A stretch of DNA of 41,554 bases from the NCBI GenBank assembly GCA_945882315.1, contig CAMCWB010000034.1, forward strand, positions 1-41,554, given 5' to 3'. The stretch comes from Bauldia litoralis (GTDB lineage: Bacteria > Pseudomonadota > Alphaproteobacteria > Rhizobiales > Kaistiaceae). The notes beneath the pieces were generated by a model that was not told the DNA's origin, did no database searches, and worked only from the letters and a program-made list of their open reading frames with translations. The position numbers and the translations under genes were made by a program. This document shows positions 26,828-35,924 of this stretch, in pieces (the first letter of the stretch is position 1; every line of letters starts with the position of its first letter).

Positions 26828-28717
26828 GCTCATACCCTTGAGATTTCGGGAGACATTGTCGCTGATTATCCGGGTGAATGCTTCAGTCCTCGTAAGAGGC
26901 TGCCGGTAAACCAGGCGCCGACCGAACTGCTGCTCTCCGCTACGGTCACGCCGGAGGGGAGTGCGATCGGCTCCGTCGTCGGCACGCTGTCGGCGGTCGA
27001 TCCCGATGCGGGGGAGACTTTTACCTACACGCTCCTCGGCAATTCCAATGGGCCTTTCTCGATCGACGGCAACAAACTGGTCGTTGCCGGACCGCTGGAT
27101 TACGAGACGGCGCCTTCGCAGGAAATCACCGTCCGGGTGACCGACGCGGCCGGCAATACGCACGACCGGTCCTTCACGATCGCGGTGACCAATGTTGCCC
27201 CCTCGGCGCCAGTCGACGCGGATGACGCCGCCAACCAGATCCTGGAATCGGTGGCCGATGGCGCGACCGTCGGGATCGTTGCCGCGGCGGCGGAGGTCGA
27301 CGAAGGCAGCGTCACCTACTCGCTGGACGATTCCGCGGGCGGTCGCTTTGAAATCGACGCGGCGAGCGGCGTCGTCACGGTCAAGAATGCCGCGCTGATC
27401 GACTTCGAGAGCGCCACCCAGCACACCATCGTCGTACGCGCCAGCGATGCCTCGGGCGCGGCCAGCACCACGAGCTTCGCCATCGATGTCGCAAACGATT
27501 CCTCCGACACGCCGCCCACGGGCATCGCTATTTCGAACACGATGGCCGCGGAAGGCAGCGCGATCGGAACGGTCGTCGGCAGTCTCGCGGCCTTCGATGC
27601 CGATGCCGACGAGTCCTTTACTTTCTCTCTCGTCGACGATGCGGGCGGTCGCTTCGCCGTGGACGGCCACAAGCTCGTGGTCGCGGGACAACTCGACTAC
27701 GAGGCCGCGACCTCCCATGCGGTGACCATCCGCGTGACGGATTCGGATGGCAACAGCTTCGATCAGGATGTCTCCATCGGGCTCGTCAACATTGCACCCT
27801 CGACGCCGGTCGACAGCGACAGCGGCGCCAACCAGATACTGGAATCGGCCACCGAGGGCACCGCCGTCGGCATCATTGCCATGGCGAGCGAAGTCGATGG
27901 CGGCGCAGTGACCTATTCGCTCGACGGTTCCGCCGATGGCCGCTTCGACATCGATGCGGCGAGCGGCGTCGTCACGGTGAAGTATGCGTCGCTGATCGAT
28001 TATGAGAGTGCCAACGAGCACACCATCGTGGTGCGGGCCAGCGACGCATCCGGGGCCGCGACAACCTCGACCTTCACTATCACCGTCGCCGATGACCCAT
28101 CGGACACCCCCCCGACAGGCCTCTCGATCTCAAATGACTTGGTGGCCGAGGGCAGTTCGATCGGCACGGTCGTCGGGCAAATCGCGGCGTTCGATCCCGA
28201 TGCCGACGATACCTTCGACTTTTCGTTCCTGGACGATGCCGGCGGGCTCTTTGCCATCGACGGCGACCGGATCGTCACGGCGGGCAAGCTCGATTATGAG
28301 GCGGCGTCGGCGCATGAGGTGACGATCCGCGTGACGGATTCGGATGGAAACACCTATGACCAGACGGTTTCCATCTCGCTCGTGAATGTCGACCCGTCGA
28401 CGCCGGTCGACTCGGATTCCACCGCCAACCGCATATCGGAATCGGTCGTGAACGGCGCGGCGGTCGGGATTGTCGCCCTGGCGCAAGAAGTCGAGGGCGG
28501 CGCGGTGATCTATTCGCTCGACGACTCGGCCGACGGGCGCTTCGCCATCGATCCGTCGAGCGGCGCCGTCACCGTGCAGAATGCGGCCTTGATCGATTTC
28601 GAGACGGCGGCCCAACACACGATCGTCGTCCGAGCCAGCGACGCATCCGGCGCCTTCGCGACGGCGAGTTTCGTCGTGGATGTCGTCGACGATCCGAACG
28701 ATACGCCGATCACCTAG
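26816..28717 (+). CDS. Cadherin-like repeat protein, N-terminal part of interrupted RTX adhesin
   Basis: A 633-residue frame made almost entirely of three 199-residue units (starting near 26918, 27515 and 28112), each of two cadherin-like beta domains. Typical phrases are SAIGTVVG, LDYEAATSHAVTIRVTDSDGN, SGVVTVKNAALIDFES and HTIVVRASDASGAA. There is no signal peptide, as expected for a type I secretion substrate. TAG at 28715-28717 falls exactly after the third unit, while the frame continues without shift into RTX calcium-binding sequence (28721-29341), so this is very probably one gene cut by a nonsense codon. The start is unclear: TTG 26816 has no good ribosome site, and the first 30 residues resemble nothing, so the N-terminus may be truncated. 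Confidence 0.75.
   Translation: MLLHAHTLEISGDIVADYPGECFSPRKRLPVNQAPTELLLSATVTPEGSAIGSVVGTLSAVDPDAGETFTYTLLGNSNGPFSIDGNKLVVAGPLDYETAPSQEITVRVTDAAGNTHDRSFTIAVTNVAPSAPVDADDAANQILESVADGATVGIVAAAAEVDEGSVTYSLDDSAGGRFEIDAASGVVTVKNAALIDFESATQHTIVVRASDASGAASTTSFAIDVANDSSDTPPTGIAISNTMAAEGSAIGTVVGSLAAFDADADESFTFSLVDDAGGRFAVDGHKLVVAGQLDYEAATSHAVTIRVTDSDGNSFDQDVSIGLVNIAPSTPVDSDSGANQILESATEGTAVGIIAMASEVDGGAVTYSLDGSADGRFDIDAASGVVTVKYASLIDYESANEHTIVVRASDASGAATTSTFTITVADDPSDTPPTGLSISNDLVAEGSSIGTVVGQIAAFDPDADDTFDFSFLDDAGGLFAIDGDRIVTAGKLDYEAASAHEVTIRVTDSDGNTYDQTVSISLVNVDPSTPVDSDSTANRISESVVNGAAVGIVALAQEVEGGAVIYSLDDSADGRFAIDPSSGAVTVQNAALIDFETAAQHTIVVRASDASGAFATASFVVDVVDDPNDTPIT
26918..28711 (+). repeat. Three tandem 597-bp coding repeats
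   Basis: Corresponding prolines at the unit borders (PTELLL at 26918, PTGIAI at 27515, PTGLSI at 28112, and the matching position at 28709) are exactly 597 bp apart. The units are similar over their whole length and nearly identical in blocks, for example GCGAGCGGCGTCGTCACGGT at both 27361 and 27958. Such in-frame repeats are prone to copy-number change by recombination. Confidence 0.85.
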
Positions 28718-28720
28718 CCG

Positions 28721-29341
28721 GTGAGCGGGGCGCCGACCAAGACGATCGTCACCGGTGGCGGCAATCAGACGGTCAACGGTTCTGCGGGCAACGACCATCT
28801 GGATGGCGGCAAGGGTGTCGATATCACGATGGGCGGCAAAGGCGACGACACCCATTACATCCGCGACAATGGCGATACGGCAGTCGAGAATGCGGATGAG
28901 GGCATCGATACCGCGCTGGTTGCCATCAAGATTTACACGCTGGGCGCGAATGTCGAGAATCTGATTTCCACCTACGGCAGCGGCGGCATTTACACAGGCA
29001 ACGGCCTCAACAACATCATCACCGGTGGCGCCAGCAGCGATCGCCTGACCGGCGGGGCGGGAAGCGACCTGTTCGTGCTTTCGAAGGGGACCGACACCAT
29101 CACCGATTTCGCCGGCGGCTTCGGCTACGGAGATACGATCGACCTGCGCGAACTGACCGCATTCAAGGGCCTCGACGATGTCCTCGCCAAGGCCAGGCAG
29201 TCCGGCGCCGACACGATCCTGGATCTCGACTCGAAGCACACCGTGATCCTCTCGAATTACGACGTGAACGACCTAGCGGCCGACGACTTCCAGTTTGCGC
29301 AGCCGCTCGAGGCGCATGCCGCGCACGACTTCCTGATCTGA
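28721..29341 (+). CDS. RTX calcium-binding C-terminal part of the interrupted adhesin
   Basis: 206 codons in the same frame as the cadherin repeats, separated from them only by the TAG and one codon. Nonapeptide RTX-like calcium-binding turns are seen in GSAGNDHLDGGKGVD, GNGLNNIITGGASSDRLTGGAGSD, followed by the DLFVLSKGTDTITDF beta-roll cap and a C-terminal stretch ending DFLI, typical of type I secretion signals. A GTG at 28721 could serve as start after the nonsense codon but has only a weak site upstream. I read the original as one secreted, calcium-dependent surface adhesin of about 840 residues. No type I secretion ABC/HlyD genes are next to it. Confidence 0.75.
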   Translation: MSGAPTKTIVTGGGNQTVNGSAGNDHLDGGKGVDITMGGKGDDTHYIRDNGDTAVENADEGIDTALVAIKIYTLGANVENLISTYGSGGIYTGNGLNNIITGGASSDRLTGGAGSDLFVLSKGTDTITDFAGGFGYGDTIDLRELTAFKGLDDVLAKARQSGADTILDLDSKHTVILSNYDVNDLAADDFQFAQPLEAHAAHDFLI

Positions 29342-29525
29342 CGGGGAGTCCGATTTCGCCGGCGTAGTATTTCACCGGGCGGGTTTGTCTGGGTCTCGTC
29401 GCCCGTGGCGCCTTCTTCGTCAACTGCCTGTCACCGTTGCCCCCCAAAGAGGCAGTCGTTGTCCGACTCTGGCCGCATTCTTGCCGTTCAGATAGGAGCG
29501 ACGAAGACCAACGGGGAGCTTTTCC

Positions 29526-30869
29526 ATGCACATTGCCGTCATTGGTGCGGGTTACGTCGGATTGGTCTCCGGCGCCTGCTTCGCCGACTTCGGACACACC
29601 GTCGTCTGCGTCGATTCAGATGCCGAGAAGATCCGGAGCCTGCGCGAGGGAAAGGTGCCGATCTACGAGCCCGGCCTCGACAGCCTCATCGCCTCCAACA
29701 TGGCGGGCGGCCGGCTATCCTTCGACACGAGCCTGCCAACGGCGGTTCAGAAAGCCGACGTCGTCTTCATCGCGGTCGGTACGCCCTCGCGGCGCGGGGA
29801 TGGTCACGCCGATCTCACCTTCGTCTATGCGGTGGCACGCGAGATCGCAGCGGCGGCCCGCGGCTTTACGGTCGTCGTGACCAAGTCGACGGTTCCGGTC
29901 GGAACCGGCGACGAAGTCGAGCGAATCATTCGCGAGACCGCGCCGCAACTCGACATCGCCGTGGTTTCCAATCCGGAGTTCCTGCGCGAGGGCGCCGCCA
30001 TTTCGGACTTCAAGCGGCCCGACCGGATCGTCATCGGCCTGCAGGACGAGCGGGCCCGCGACGTTATGACCGAGGTGTACCGTCCGCTCTATCTCAACCA
30101 GTCGCCGATCCTGTTCACGGAGCGCCGGACCGCCGAACTCATCAAATATGCGGCCAATGCCTTCCTGGCGATGAAGATCACCTTCATCAACGAAGTCGCC
30201 GATCTTTGCGAGAAGGTCAGCGCCGATATCCAGGACGTTGCCCGCGGCGTCGGGCTTGATGCGCGGATCGGATCCAAGTTCCTGCATGCCGGCCCCGGTT
30301 ATGGCGGGTCCTGCTTTCCGAAGGATACGCTGGCGCTGGTCAAGACGGCGCAAGACCACGGAAGTCCGCTTCGTCTCATCGAAACGACCGTCGCGATCAA
30401 CGATCAGAGGAAGCGCGCCATGGCGCGCAAGGTGCTGGAAGTGTGCGACGGCTCGGTCCGCGGCAAGAAGATCGCGCTCCTCGGCCTGACCTTCAAACCG
30501 AATACGGACGACATGCGCGACGCTCCCTCGCTTGCCCTGATCCAGGCGCTCCAGGACGAGGGCGCCGATGTGAGCGCATATGATCCGCAGGGTGTGCCGG
30601 CGGCGCGGCGCATGGTGGAGAATGTCGAATTCGCTTCGGACCCCTACGACGCGGCTCGCGACGCCGAGGCGCTGGTCATCGTGACGGAATGGGATGCCTT
30701 CCGGGCGCTCGACTTCGAGAGGCTCAAGGAAGTGATGCTGCGGCCGGTGCTTGTCGATCTCAGGAATATCTATTCGCCGAACGACGTGTCGCGCGCCGGC
30801 TTCTTCTATGCCGGGATCGGGCGTGCCAAGGCGTGGCCGCGGCTCGAGATCTCCGAGGCCGCCGAATGA
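29526..30869 (+). CDS. ugd: UDP-glucose 6-dehydrogenase
   Basis: A 447-residue UDP-glucose/GDP-mannose dehydrogenase family enzyme: N-terminal NAD fold ([19 protein letters not shown]), central block PEFLREGAA and [12 protein letters not shown], catalytic Cys in [13 protein letters not shown], and the C-terminal UDP-binding domain with [16 protein letters not shown]. It oxidises UDP-glucose to UDP-glucuronate for surface polysaccharide. GGGGAG lies 8 bases before the ATG. The stop overlaps the start of the epimerase-like gene (ATGA), so product and next enzyme are made together. The 184 bases before it carry an inverted repeat CGGGCG/CGCCCG (about 29377-29405) but no clear promoter. Confidence 0.93.
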   Translation: MHIAVIGAGYVGLVSGACFADFGHTVVCVDSDAEKIRSLREGKVPIYEPGLDSLIASNMAGGRLSFDTSLPTAVQKADVVFIAVGTPSRRGDGHADLTFVYAVAREIAAAARGFTVVVTKSTVPVGTGDEVERIIRETAPQLDIAVVSNPEFLREGAAISDFKRPDRIVIGLQDERARDVMTEVYRPLYLNQSPILFTERRTAELIKYAANAFLAMKITFINEVADLCEKVSADIQDVARGVGLDARIGSKFLHAGPGYGGSCFPKDTLALVKTAQDHGSPLRLIETTVAINDQRKRAMARKVLEVCDGSVRGKKIALLGLTFKPNTDDMRDAPSLALIQALQDEGADVSAYDPQGVPAARRMVENVEFASDPYDAARDAEALVIVTEWDAFRALDFERLKEVMLRPVLVDLRNIYSPNDVSRAGFFYAGIGRAKAWPRLEISEAAE

Positions 30870-31915
30870 GGGTCTTCGTCACGGGAACGGCCGGCTTCAT
30901 CGGCTTCCATGTCGCGAGACGTCTCCTTAGCGAGGGCCATACCGTCGTCGGCTTCGATGGCATGACGCCCTACTATGATCCGCGCCTCAAACAGGCGCGG
31001 GTCGCGATCCTTGAAGGCTATGAGGGCTTTACGCCCGTCACCGCCATGCTGGAGGATATGGATGCGCTGAAGAAGGCGACCGATCTCGCGGAGCCGGAAG
31101 TCATCATCCATCTGGCGGCGCAAGCCGGCGTCCGCTACTCGATCGAAAATCCTGCCGCCTACATCCAGTCGAATGTGGTCGGCTCCGCGAATCTTCTCGA
31201 GCTGGCGAAGGCGATCAAGCCGCGGCACGTCCTGCTGGCGTCGACGAGCGCCGTCTATGGCGCGAGCCCGCATGTTCCGTTTCTCGAAACCGACCATACG
31301 GACGAGCCGCTCTCCATCTATGCCGGCACCAAGAAGTCGATGGAGGCGATCGCCCACTCCTACGCCCATCTCTTCCGGATTCCGACGACCGTCTTCCGCT
31401 TCTTCACGGTCTATGGCCCGTGGGGCAGGCCGGACATGGCGCTCTTCAAATTTGTCGACGCCATCCTCAAGGACCAGCCGATCGACATCTATGGCGAAGG
31501 CAAGATGAGCCGGGATTTCACCTATATCGACGACCTCGTCGATTCGATCCTGCGGCTTATCGACACCGTTCCGGGAAGTGCCTTGCCGGCGCCGGCCAAG
31601 GATTCGCATTCGCCGTCGGCGCCGTATCGGGTCGTGAATGTCGGCGGCGGCACTCCTGTCGCGCTTCCTGATTTCGTCGCGGCGATCGAGGATGCCCTCG
31701 GCAAGAAGGCCGTGCAGAGGATGCTGCCGATGCAGCCCGGGGATGTGCCGCGGACCTTCGCCGATCCGTCCCTCCTGATCTCGCTCCTGGGCAATGCGCC
31801 GGCGACGCCGGTCGACGTCGGCGTCCGGTCCTTCGTCGACTGGTACTGCGAGTACCACCAGTTCCAGCGCCCGGCGACAGCCTTCGATACCCGCGCCCTT
31901 CAGAAGGCGTCGTAA
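30866..31915 (+). CDS. NAD-dependent epimerase, UDP-glucuronate 4-epimerase-like
   Basis: A 349-residue short-chain dehydrogenase/extended-type epimerase. NAD loop GTAGFIG at the N-terminus, LASTSAVYG with the catalytic Ser, and YAGTKK as the YxxxK pair. [18 protein letters not shown] is highly characteristic of UDP-glucuronate 4-epimerases (LpsL/Cap type), which make UDP-galacturonate. The preceding gene makes exactly that substrate, and the two overlap by 4 bases, which supports the assignment. It ends 36 bp before the convergent gamma-glutamyltransferase-like gene. Confidence 0.9.
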   Translation: MRVFVTGTAGFIGFHVARRLLSEGHTVVGFDGMTPYYDPRLKQARVAILEGYEGFTPVTAMLEDMDALKKATDLAEPEVIIHLAAQAGVRYSIENPAAYIQSNVVGSANLLELAKAIKPRHVLLASTSAVYGASPHVPFLETDHTDEPLSIYAGTKKSMEAIAHSYAHLFRIPTTVFRFFTVYGPWGRPDMALFKFVDAILKDQPIDIYGEGKMSRDFTYIDDLVDSILRLIDTVPGSALPAPAKDSHSPSAPYRVVNVGGGTPVALPDFVAAIEDALGKKAVQRMLPMQPGDVPRTFADPSLLISLLGNAPATPVDVGVRSFVDWYCEYHQFQRPATAFDTRALQKAS

Positions 31916-31951
31916 GCGACCAGGCGTCGACTCGCTGCCGGCGGCGAGCGA

Positions 31952-33544
31952 TCAGAAACCGATCGCCAGTCCGTCCTTGCGCGGGTCGGAGCCGGCGATG
32001 TAGCCGCCCTCGGGATGGCGGGCCACGAGCTGGGCGCCGCCGAAGCCGAAATTGACGTCGGAGGCCTCGTCGCTGATGGCGTGACCGCGGTCCCGGAGCG
32101 ACGTCATCGTGTCCGCCGAGTAGCCCGGTTCGATCGCCACTTCGAGGCCGTAATTGAAGCGCCAGCGCGGCGCGTCGGCGGAGGTCTGCGGGTCCTGGCC
32201 CCAGATCTGGGTGCGCAGGAACATCTGGACATGGCCCTGCGCCTGCATCGGGCCGCCCATCAAGCCGAAAGCCATGTGCGGCTTGCCGCCGCGCGTGACG
32301 AAGCCGGGGATGATGGTGTGGAAGGGCCGCTTGTCGGGGCCGACCTCGTTGGGGTGGCCGGGCTCCAGGCTGAAGCCCGAGGCGCGGTTCTGGAGGCTGA
32401 TGCAGGTTCCGGGCACCACGACACCGGAGCCGAATCCGGAAAAATTCGACTGGATGTAGGAGACCATCTTGCCGCTGGCGTCGGCCGTGGCGAGGCAGAC
32501 GGTGCCGCCGGTCTTGGGGGCACCGGCGCCGAAGACCTGCGCCTTCTTGCGATCGAGGAGGCGCGAGCGCGTCGCCAGATAGGACGGGTCTAGGAGCGCC
32601 TTCGGCGAGGTCGTCATGTAGCGCGGATCGGCGACGAAGCGGCCGACATCGGCGAAGGCGAGCTTCATCGCCTCAAGCTCCAAATGGAGGGCGTCGGCGC
32701 TGTCCGGGTCGAGTTCCTCGATACCGAGAAGGCGCAGGATACCGAGCGCCATCAGGGCGGCGATGCCCTGGCCGTTCGGCGGGATCTCATGAAGCTCTGC
32801 GTCGCCGAAGGCCTGCGAGATGGTGCCGCACCAGTCGTTCTGGTGGGCGGCGAGATCGTCGACGGTCATCGCTGCGCCATGGGTCTTGGCGAAGCCGGCG
32901 ATGCGCTCCGCGAGTTCGCCGCGATAGAAGGCCTCGCCTTCGGTCTCGGCGATCAGCCGCAGCGAGCGGGCGAGGGGCTTGTTGACGAAGAGCTCGCCGG
33001 CCTTCGGCGCGTTGCCGCCCGTCATCCAGGCTTCGGCAAAGCCCGGCTGGTCTTTCAGATCCTCGGCATTGCGCCGCCAGACCTCGGCGATGATCGGCGA
33101 GACGTTGTAGCCGGCCTCGGCATAGTCGACGGCCGGTTCGAACAGCGTCGCGAAGGGCAGGGCGCCGAAGCCGCGCGAAATGTCGCGCCACGCCGAAATG
33201 GCGCCCGGTACCGTGACGCTGTCCCAGCCGCGCTTCGGCATTGCCTTCTGGCCGGCGAAACGCTCCGGCGAGAATCCCTTCGGCGAGCGGCCCGACGCGT
33301 TCAGTCCATGCAGTTCCTCGCCATCGAAGATGATCGCGAAGGCGTCCGAGCCGAGGCCGTTGCCGGTCGGTTCGAGGACGACCAGTGCAATCGCGGTGGC
33401 GAGCGCGGCGTCGGCCGCGTTGCCGCCCTTCAGGAGCATGCGGAGGCCGGCCTGTGCGGCGAGGGGATGCGATGCGGCAACGACGTTGCGGGCGAGGACC
33501 GGCGAACGGCGGGAAGGGTAGAGGGTGTCATGGGAAAGGGGCAT
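31952..33544 (-). CDS. Gamma-glutamyltransferase family protein
   Basis: A 530-residue Ntn-hydrolase of the GGT/cephalosporin-acylase family. The N-terminal half has KGGNAADAALATAIALVVLEP and NGLGSDAF. The autocleavage region is KTGGTVCLATADASG near residue 350, where the Thr of GGTV should become the nucleophile, and the small chain has GFGSG, ASGFSLEPGHPN and LMGGPMQAQGHVQM. The ATG at 33544 has GGAG 5-6 bases upstream; a longer frame to 33595 is not supported. No signal peptide is seen, so it is likely cytoplasmic. It is transcribed divergently from the GntR-cupin-dehydrogenase-M20 operon and probably shares its regulation, hydrolysing a gamma-glutamyl or other amide substrate. Confidence 0.9.
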   Translation of the reverse strand: MPLSHDTLYPSRRSPVLARNVVAASHPLAAQAGLRMLLKGGNAADAALATAIALVVLEPTGNGLGSDAFAIIFDGEELHGLNASGRSPKGFSPERFAGQKAMPKRGWDSVTVPGAISAWRDISRGFGALPFATLFEPAVDYAEAGYNVSPIIAEVWRRNAEDLKDQPGFAEAWMTGGNAPKAGELFVNKPLARSLRLIAETEGEAFYRGELAERIAGFAKTHGAAMTVDDLAAHQNDWCGTISQAFGDAELHEIPPNGQGIAALMALGILRLLGIEELDPDSADALHLELEAMKLAFADVGRFVADPRYMTTSPKALLDPSYLATRSRLLDRKKAQVFGAGAPKTGGTVCLATADASGKMVSYIQSNFSGFGSGVVVPGTCISLQNRASGFSLEPGHPNEVGPDKRPFHTIIPGFVTRGGKPHMAFGLMGGPMQAQGHVQMFLRTQIWGQDPQTSADAPRWRFNYGLEVAIEPGYSADTMTSLRDRGHAISDEASDVNFGFGGAQLVARHPEGGYIAGSDPRKDGLAIGF

Positions 33545-33555
33545 GCCGGCTCCAA

Positions 33556-33608
33556 AATCGATAAACCGAATATAATCGATTTTCTTTGTTGACATCGTTT
33601 TTATCGGC
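33556..33608. promoter_or_regulatory. Divergent promoter region with ATCGAT-type sites
   Basis: AAATCGATAA (palindromic core 33557-33562) and TAATCGATTT (core 33575-33580) lie 18 bp apart centre to centre; a further ATCGTT (33594-33599) and ATCGG follow. Leftward TATATT (plus-strand AATATA, 33569-33574) between the two perfect cores could be the -10 of the gamma-glutamyltransferase gene. Rightward TTGACA at 33589-33594 could be the -35 of the GntR gene. Probable operator of the GntR protein at 33641. Confidence 0.5.
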
Positions 33609-33640
33609 TGTTCAAGTGGAAACCGACAGCGAGAGAGTGA

Positions 33641-34378
33641 ATGTCCGGAAGCAGTCTGACAATCGGTCTTCGGATTTTCGGCGCGCTAAAGTCCGACGTT
33701 CTGAGCGTGCGCCTGCTGCCGAACGAGCGCCTCAACATCGAAGCCCTCAGCGATCGCTACAAGGTGAGCCTCAGCCCTTTGCGCGAGGCCCTGGTCAAGC
33801 TCTCGGCGACCGGGCTGGTCGTCGCGACCGACCGCAAGGGCTACCGGGTCGCCGGTCTCTCGCGCGCCGATCTTCGCGACATCGGCCACACGCGGCGCCA
33901 TCTCGAACGGGCGGCGCTGACCGATGCCATGAAACATGGCGACGACGAGTGGGAAGCCAACATCGCCGGCGCCCTGCATGTCCTCTCCAAGGCGACGCAG
34001 TTCGAAGCCGGCCGGCCGGTCTACAGCCTCGACTGGGAAAAACGCCACAAGGCGTTCCACCGTTCGCTGGTCATCGCCTGCGGCAGCCCGCGCCTCATGA
34101 CCATGTGGGAAAACATCTTCGACCAGGGCATCCGTTATCGCCAGATCGCGCAGGCACTCGGCCTCGATCATGGCGATTCCGCCGCCGAGCATGCCGAACT
34201 CTTCGACCTCGTCACGGCGCGCAAGGTCAAGCCGGCGATCGAATGCATGGAGGCCCATGTCGGCGTCGCGGTTCGCATCCTGATCGATACGATGGACGAG
34301 GAGATGGTCAAATGCGCCGGGCGCGTCGCCGCGCTGTCGGGCGCCGATACCGGCCGCAATACCGAGGCATTTGCCTGA
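33641..34378 (+). CDS. GntR-family regulator with FCD domain
   Basis: A 245-residue protein: winged helix at about 10-75 (LRIFGALKSDVLSVRLLPNERLN, then LSDRYKVSLSPLREALVKL) and an FCD effector domain at about 85-225 with His residues in KAFHRSLV, AEHAELFDLV and EAHVGVAV expected to bind a metal and a carboxylate effector. It is divergent from the gamma-glutamyltransferase-like gene and first in an operon with cupin, dehydrogenase and M20 genes, the usual place for a local repressor. ATCGAT sites in the divergent region are the best operator candidates and differ from the TGATCA sites of the first cluster, so the two GntR proteins probably do not cross-regulate. Confidence 0.88.
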   Translation: MSGSSLTIGLRIFGALKSDVLSVRLLPNERLNIEALSDRYKVSLSPLREALVKLSATGLVVATDRKGYRVAGLSRADLRDIGHTRRHLERAALTDAMKHGDDEWEANIAGALHVLSKATQFEAGRPVYSLDWEKRHKAFHRSLVIACGSPRLMTMWENIFDQGIRYRQIAQALGLDHGDSAAEHAELFDLVTARKVKPAIECMEAHVGVAVRILIDTMDEEMVKCAGRVAALSGADTGRNTEAFA

Positions 34379-34404
34379 CGGCATAGAGACGGACGGGGGT
34401 TCAC

Positions 34405-34773
34405 TTGCTGCGCATCATGACGCTTGAGGACGGCTTGCGGTCGACGCTCGACAACGGCCGCGGCGAGAAGATCAAGCTGGTCGACGAACGCCTCACGGGC
34501 ACGATCGACCTGCATCACAACACGCTTTTCGCGCGCGGCGGCAAGGGCCGCTATCACCGGCATACCAAAGCCGACAACGTCTATATCGTGACCGGCGGCG
34601 AAGGCGAACTGATCGCCGACGGCGTCGCGCACACCGTCCGCAAGGGCCAGATCATCTTCATTCCGGCCGGCACGCCGCATTCGCTCAGCAATCCCGGCGA
34701 AGAGCCTTTCTCGATCTTCGAGATCTATGCGCCTGCCGGAGCCGATTTCGATTTCATTCCGGTTCAGGAGTAG
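34405..34773 (+). CDS. Cupin-domain protein
   Basis: A 122-residue single-domain cupin. Motif 1 is seen as GRYHRHTKADNVYIVTGGEG, where two His are present and the usual Glu is Asn. Motif 2 is IPAGTPHSLSNPG with the third His. TTG 34405 is the likely start, after GGGGGT; an ATG four codons later lacks a ribosome site. Small cupins of this kind act as dioxygenases, isomerases or lyases on small acids or sugars, and the reaction here is unknown. The last codons of the gene carry the AGGAG ribosome site of the following dehydrogenase gene, three bases downstream. Confidence 0.82.
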   Translation: MLRIMTLEDGLRSTLDNGRGEKIKLVDERLTGTIDLHHNTLFARGGKGRYHRHTKADNVYIVTGGEGELIADGVAHTVRKGQIIFIPAGTPHSLSNPGEEPFSIFEIYAPAGADFDFIPVQE

Positions 34774-34776
34774 ACG

Positions 34777-35913
34777 ATGGAAGCGTGGCTCGAGAAGGGT
34801 TTTGCCTGGATTCCTCATCCGGTGAAGAAGGTAACATTCGGCGAGGGGAAGATCGGCGAACTCGCCGAGATCGTGAACCAGCAAGCCCGCGTCGTGGTGA
34901 TCACCAGCCCGAGCGTCGTCCGCTCCGGGCTCGTCGACAAGGTGAAGAGCCATCTCAAGACCGTCGCGGCGCTGGAAGTCTATGACGGCGTCAAGCCGCA
35001 TTCGCCGATAGCGACCGTCGAGGATGTCCGCCAACTCGTCAAGAAGATCGCCGCGACGCATGTGATCTCGGTCGGCGGCGGCAGCTCGATCGACACCACC
35101 AAGGGCGTCATCCTCGATTATCTCGACAGAGGCAACAAACCCTTCCACGTCGCCATCCCGACGACCCTGTCGGGCGGCGAATACGGCAAGGATGTCGGCC
35201 TGACCGACGGCAACAAGAAGAAGATCTTCTCGGACGTCCGCGTCGTGCCGGACCTCGTCATTCTCGACCCGATCGCCGCCGCCACCGCGCCGCTATCGAT
35301 CTTCATGCCGTCGGGCATGAACGCCTTCGCGCATTGTGTCGAAGGGCTTGCTTCGGTGAAAGGCAACGCCATCGGCGATGCGCTTTTCCTGCATTCGGCG
35401 CGGCTGCTCTTCTCGTCGCTTTTCGAGCTCGCCGAGAGGCCGGACGATCTCGTCCAGCGCGGCAAGGCGCAGGCCGGCGCGCTGATGGCCGCCTGCATCG
35501 GCCTCGGCGGCATCCCGAAGGGCATCGAACATGCGCTCGCCCATGTCGTTGGCGGGCGCTGGAAGGTGCCGCATGCCATCGCCCATGCGATTATGATCGC
35601 GCCCTGCATGCGCTACAACGCCGACACCGTCGGCTGGGCGCATGCGATGATCGGCGAGACCATCGGCGTGCCGGGCGTGGCGAAGATGGCGCCACGGGAT
35701 GCGAGCTTCGCCACCGCCGAGGCGGTTGACGGCCTACTCGCCCGCATGAAGATTCCGCGTCGGCTGTCGGACGTCGGCGTGCCGCGCGACGATCTCAAGA
35801 ACGGCGCCGCCGACGCCTTCGACGATCTCTATCTGCACAGCAATCCGAAGAAAATCACCGAGACGTCGGATGTCCTCGGCATCCTTGAAGACGCCTGGGG
35901 CCGGCCGCTCTAG
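34777..35913 (+). CDS. Iron-type alcohol dehydrogenase, maleylacetate-reductase-like
   Basis: A 378-residue protein of the group III dehydrogenase fold: N-terminal NAD domain with SVGGGSSIDTTKG, then IPTTLSGGEYG and the C-terminal helical domain with HALAHVVGGRWKVPHAIAHAIM. The first metal ligand Asp of iron-type dehydrogenases is Asn (SGMNAFAHCVE). The His pattern and loss of this Asp resemble maleylacetate reductases, which need no metal and reduce 2-oxo-hex-4-enoate-type diacids or similar. AGGAG lies 6 bases upstream. Placed between cupin and M20 genes, it probably reduces or oxidises an intermediate of the same route; the natural substrate is unknown. Confidence 0.87.
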   Translation: MEAWLEKGFAWIPHPVKKVTFGEGKIGELAEIVNQQARVVVITSPSVVRSGLVDKVKSHLKTVAALEVYDGVKPHSPIATVEDVRQLVKKIAATHVISVGGGSSIDTTKGVILDYLDRGNKPFHVAIPTTLSGGEYGKDVGLTDGNKKKIFSDVRVVPDLVILDPIAAATAPLSIFMPSGMNAFAHCVEGLASVKGNAIGDALFLHSARLLFSSLFELAERPDDLVQRGKAQAGALMAACIGLGGIPKGIEHALAHVVGGRWKVPHAIAHAIMIAPCMRYNADTVGWAHAMIGETIGVPGVAKMAPRDASFATAEAVDGLLARMKIPRRLSDVGVPRDDLKNGAADAFDDLYLHSNPKKITETSDVLGILEDAWGRPL

Positions 35914-35924
35914 GAGGCCGCGCG

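Noticed and set aside
21402-28717. Amber readthrough or stop reassignment as explanation for in-frame TAG codons
   Set aside because: TAG is used as the normal stop of many intact genes here (trkH, tctA, metH, the GntR-linked genes), and no special suppressor context was seen.
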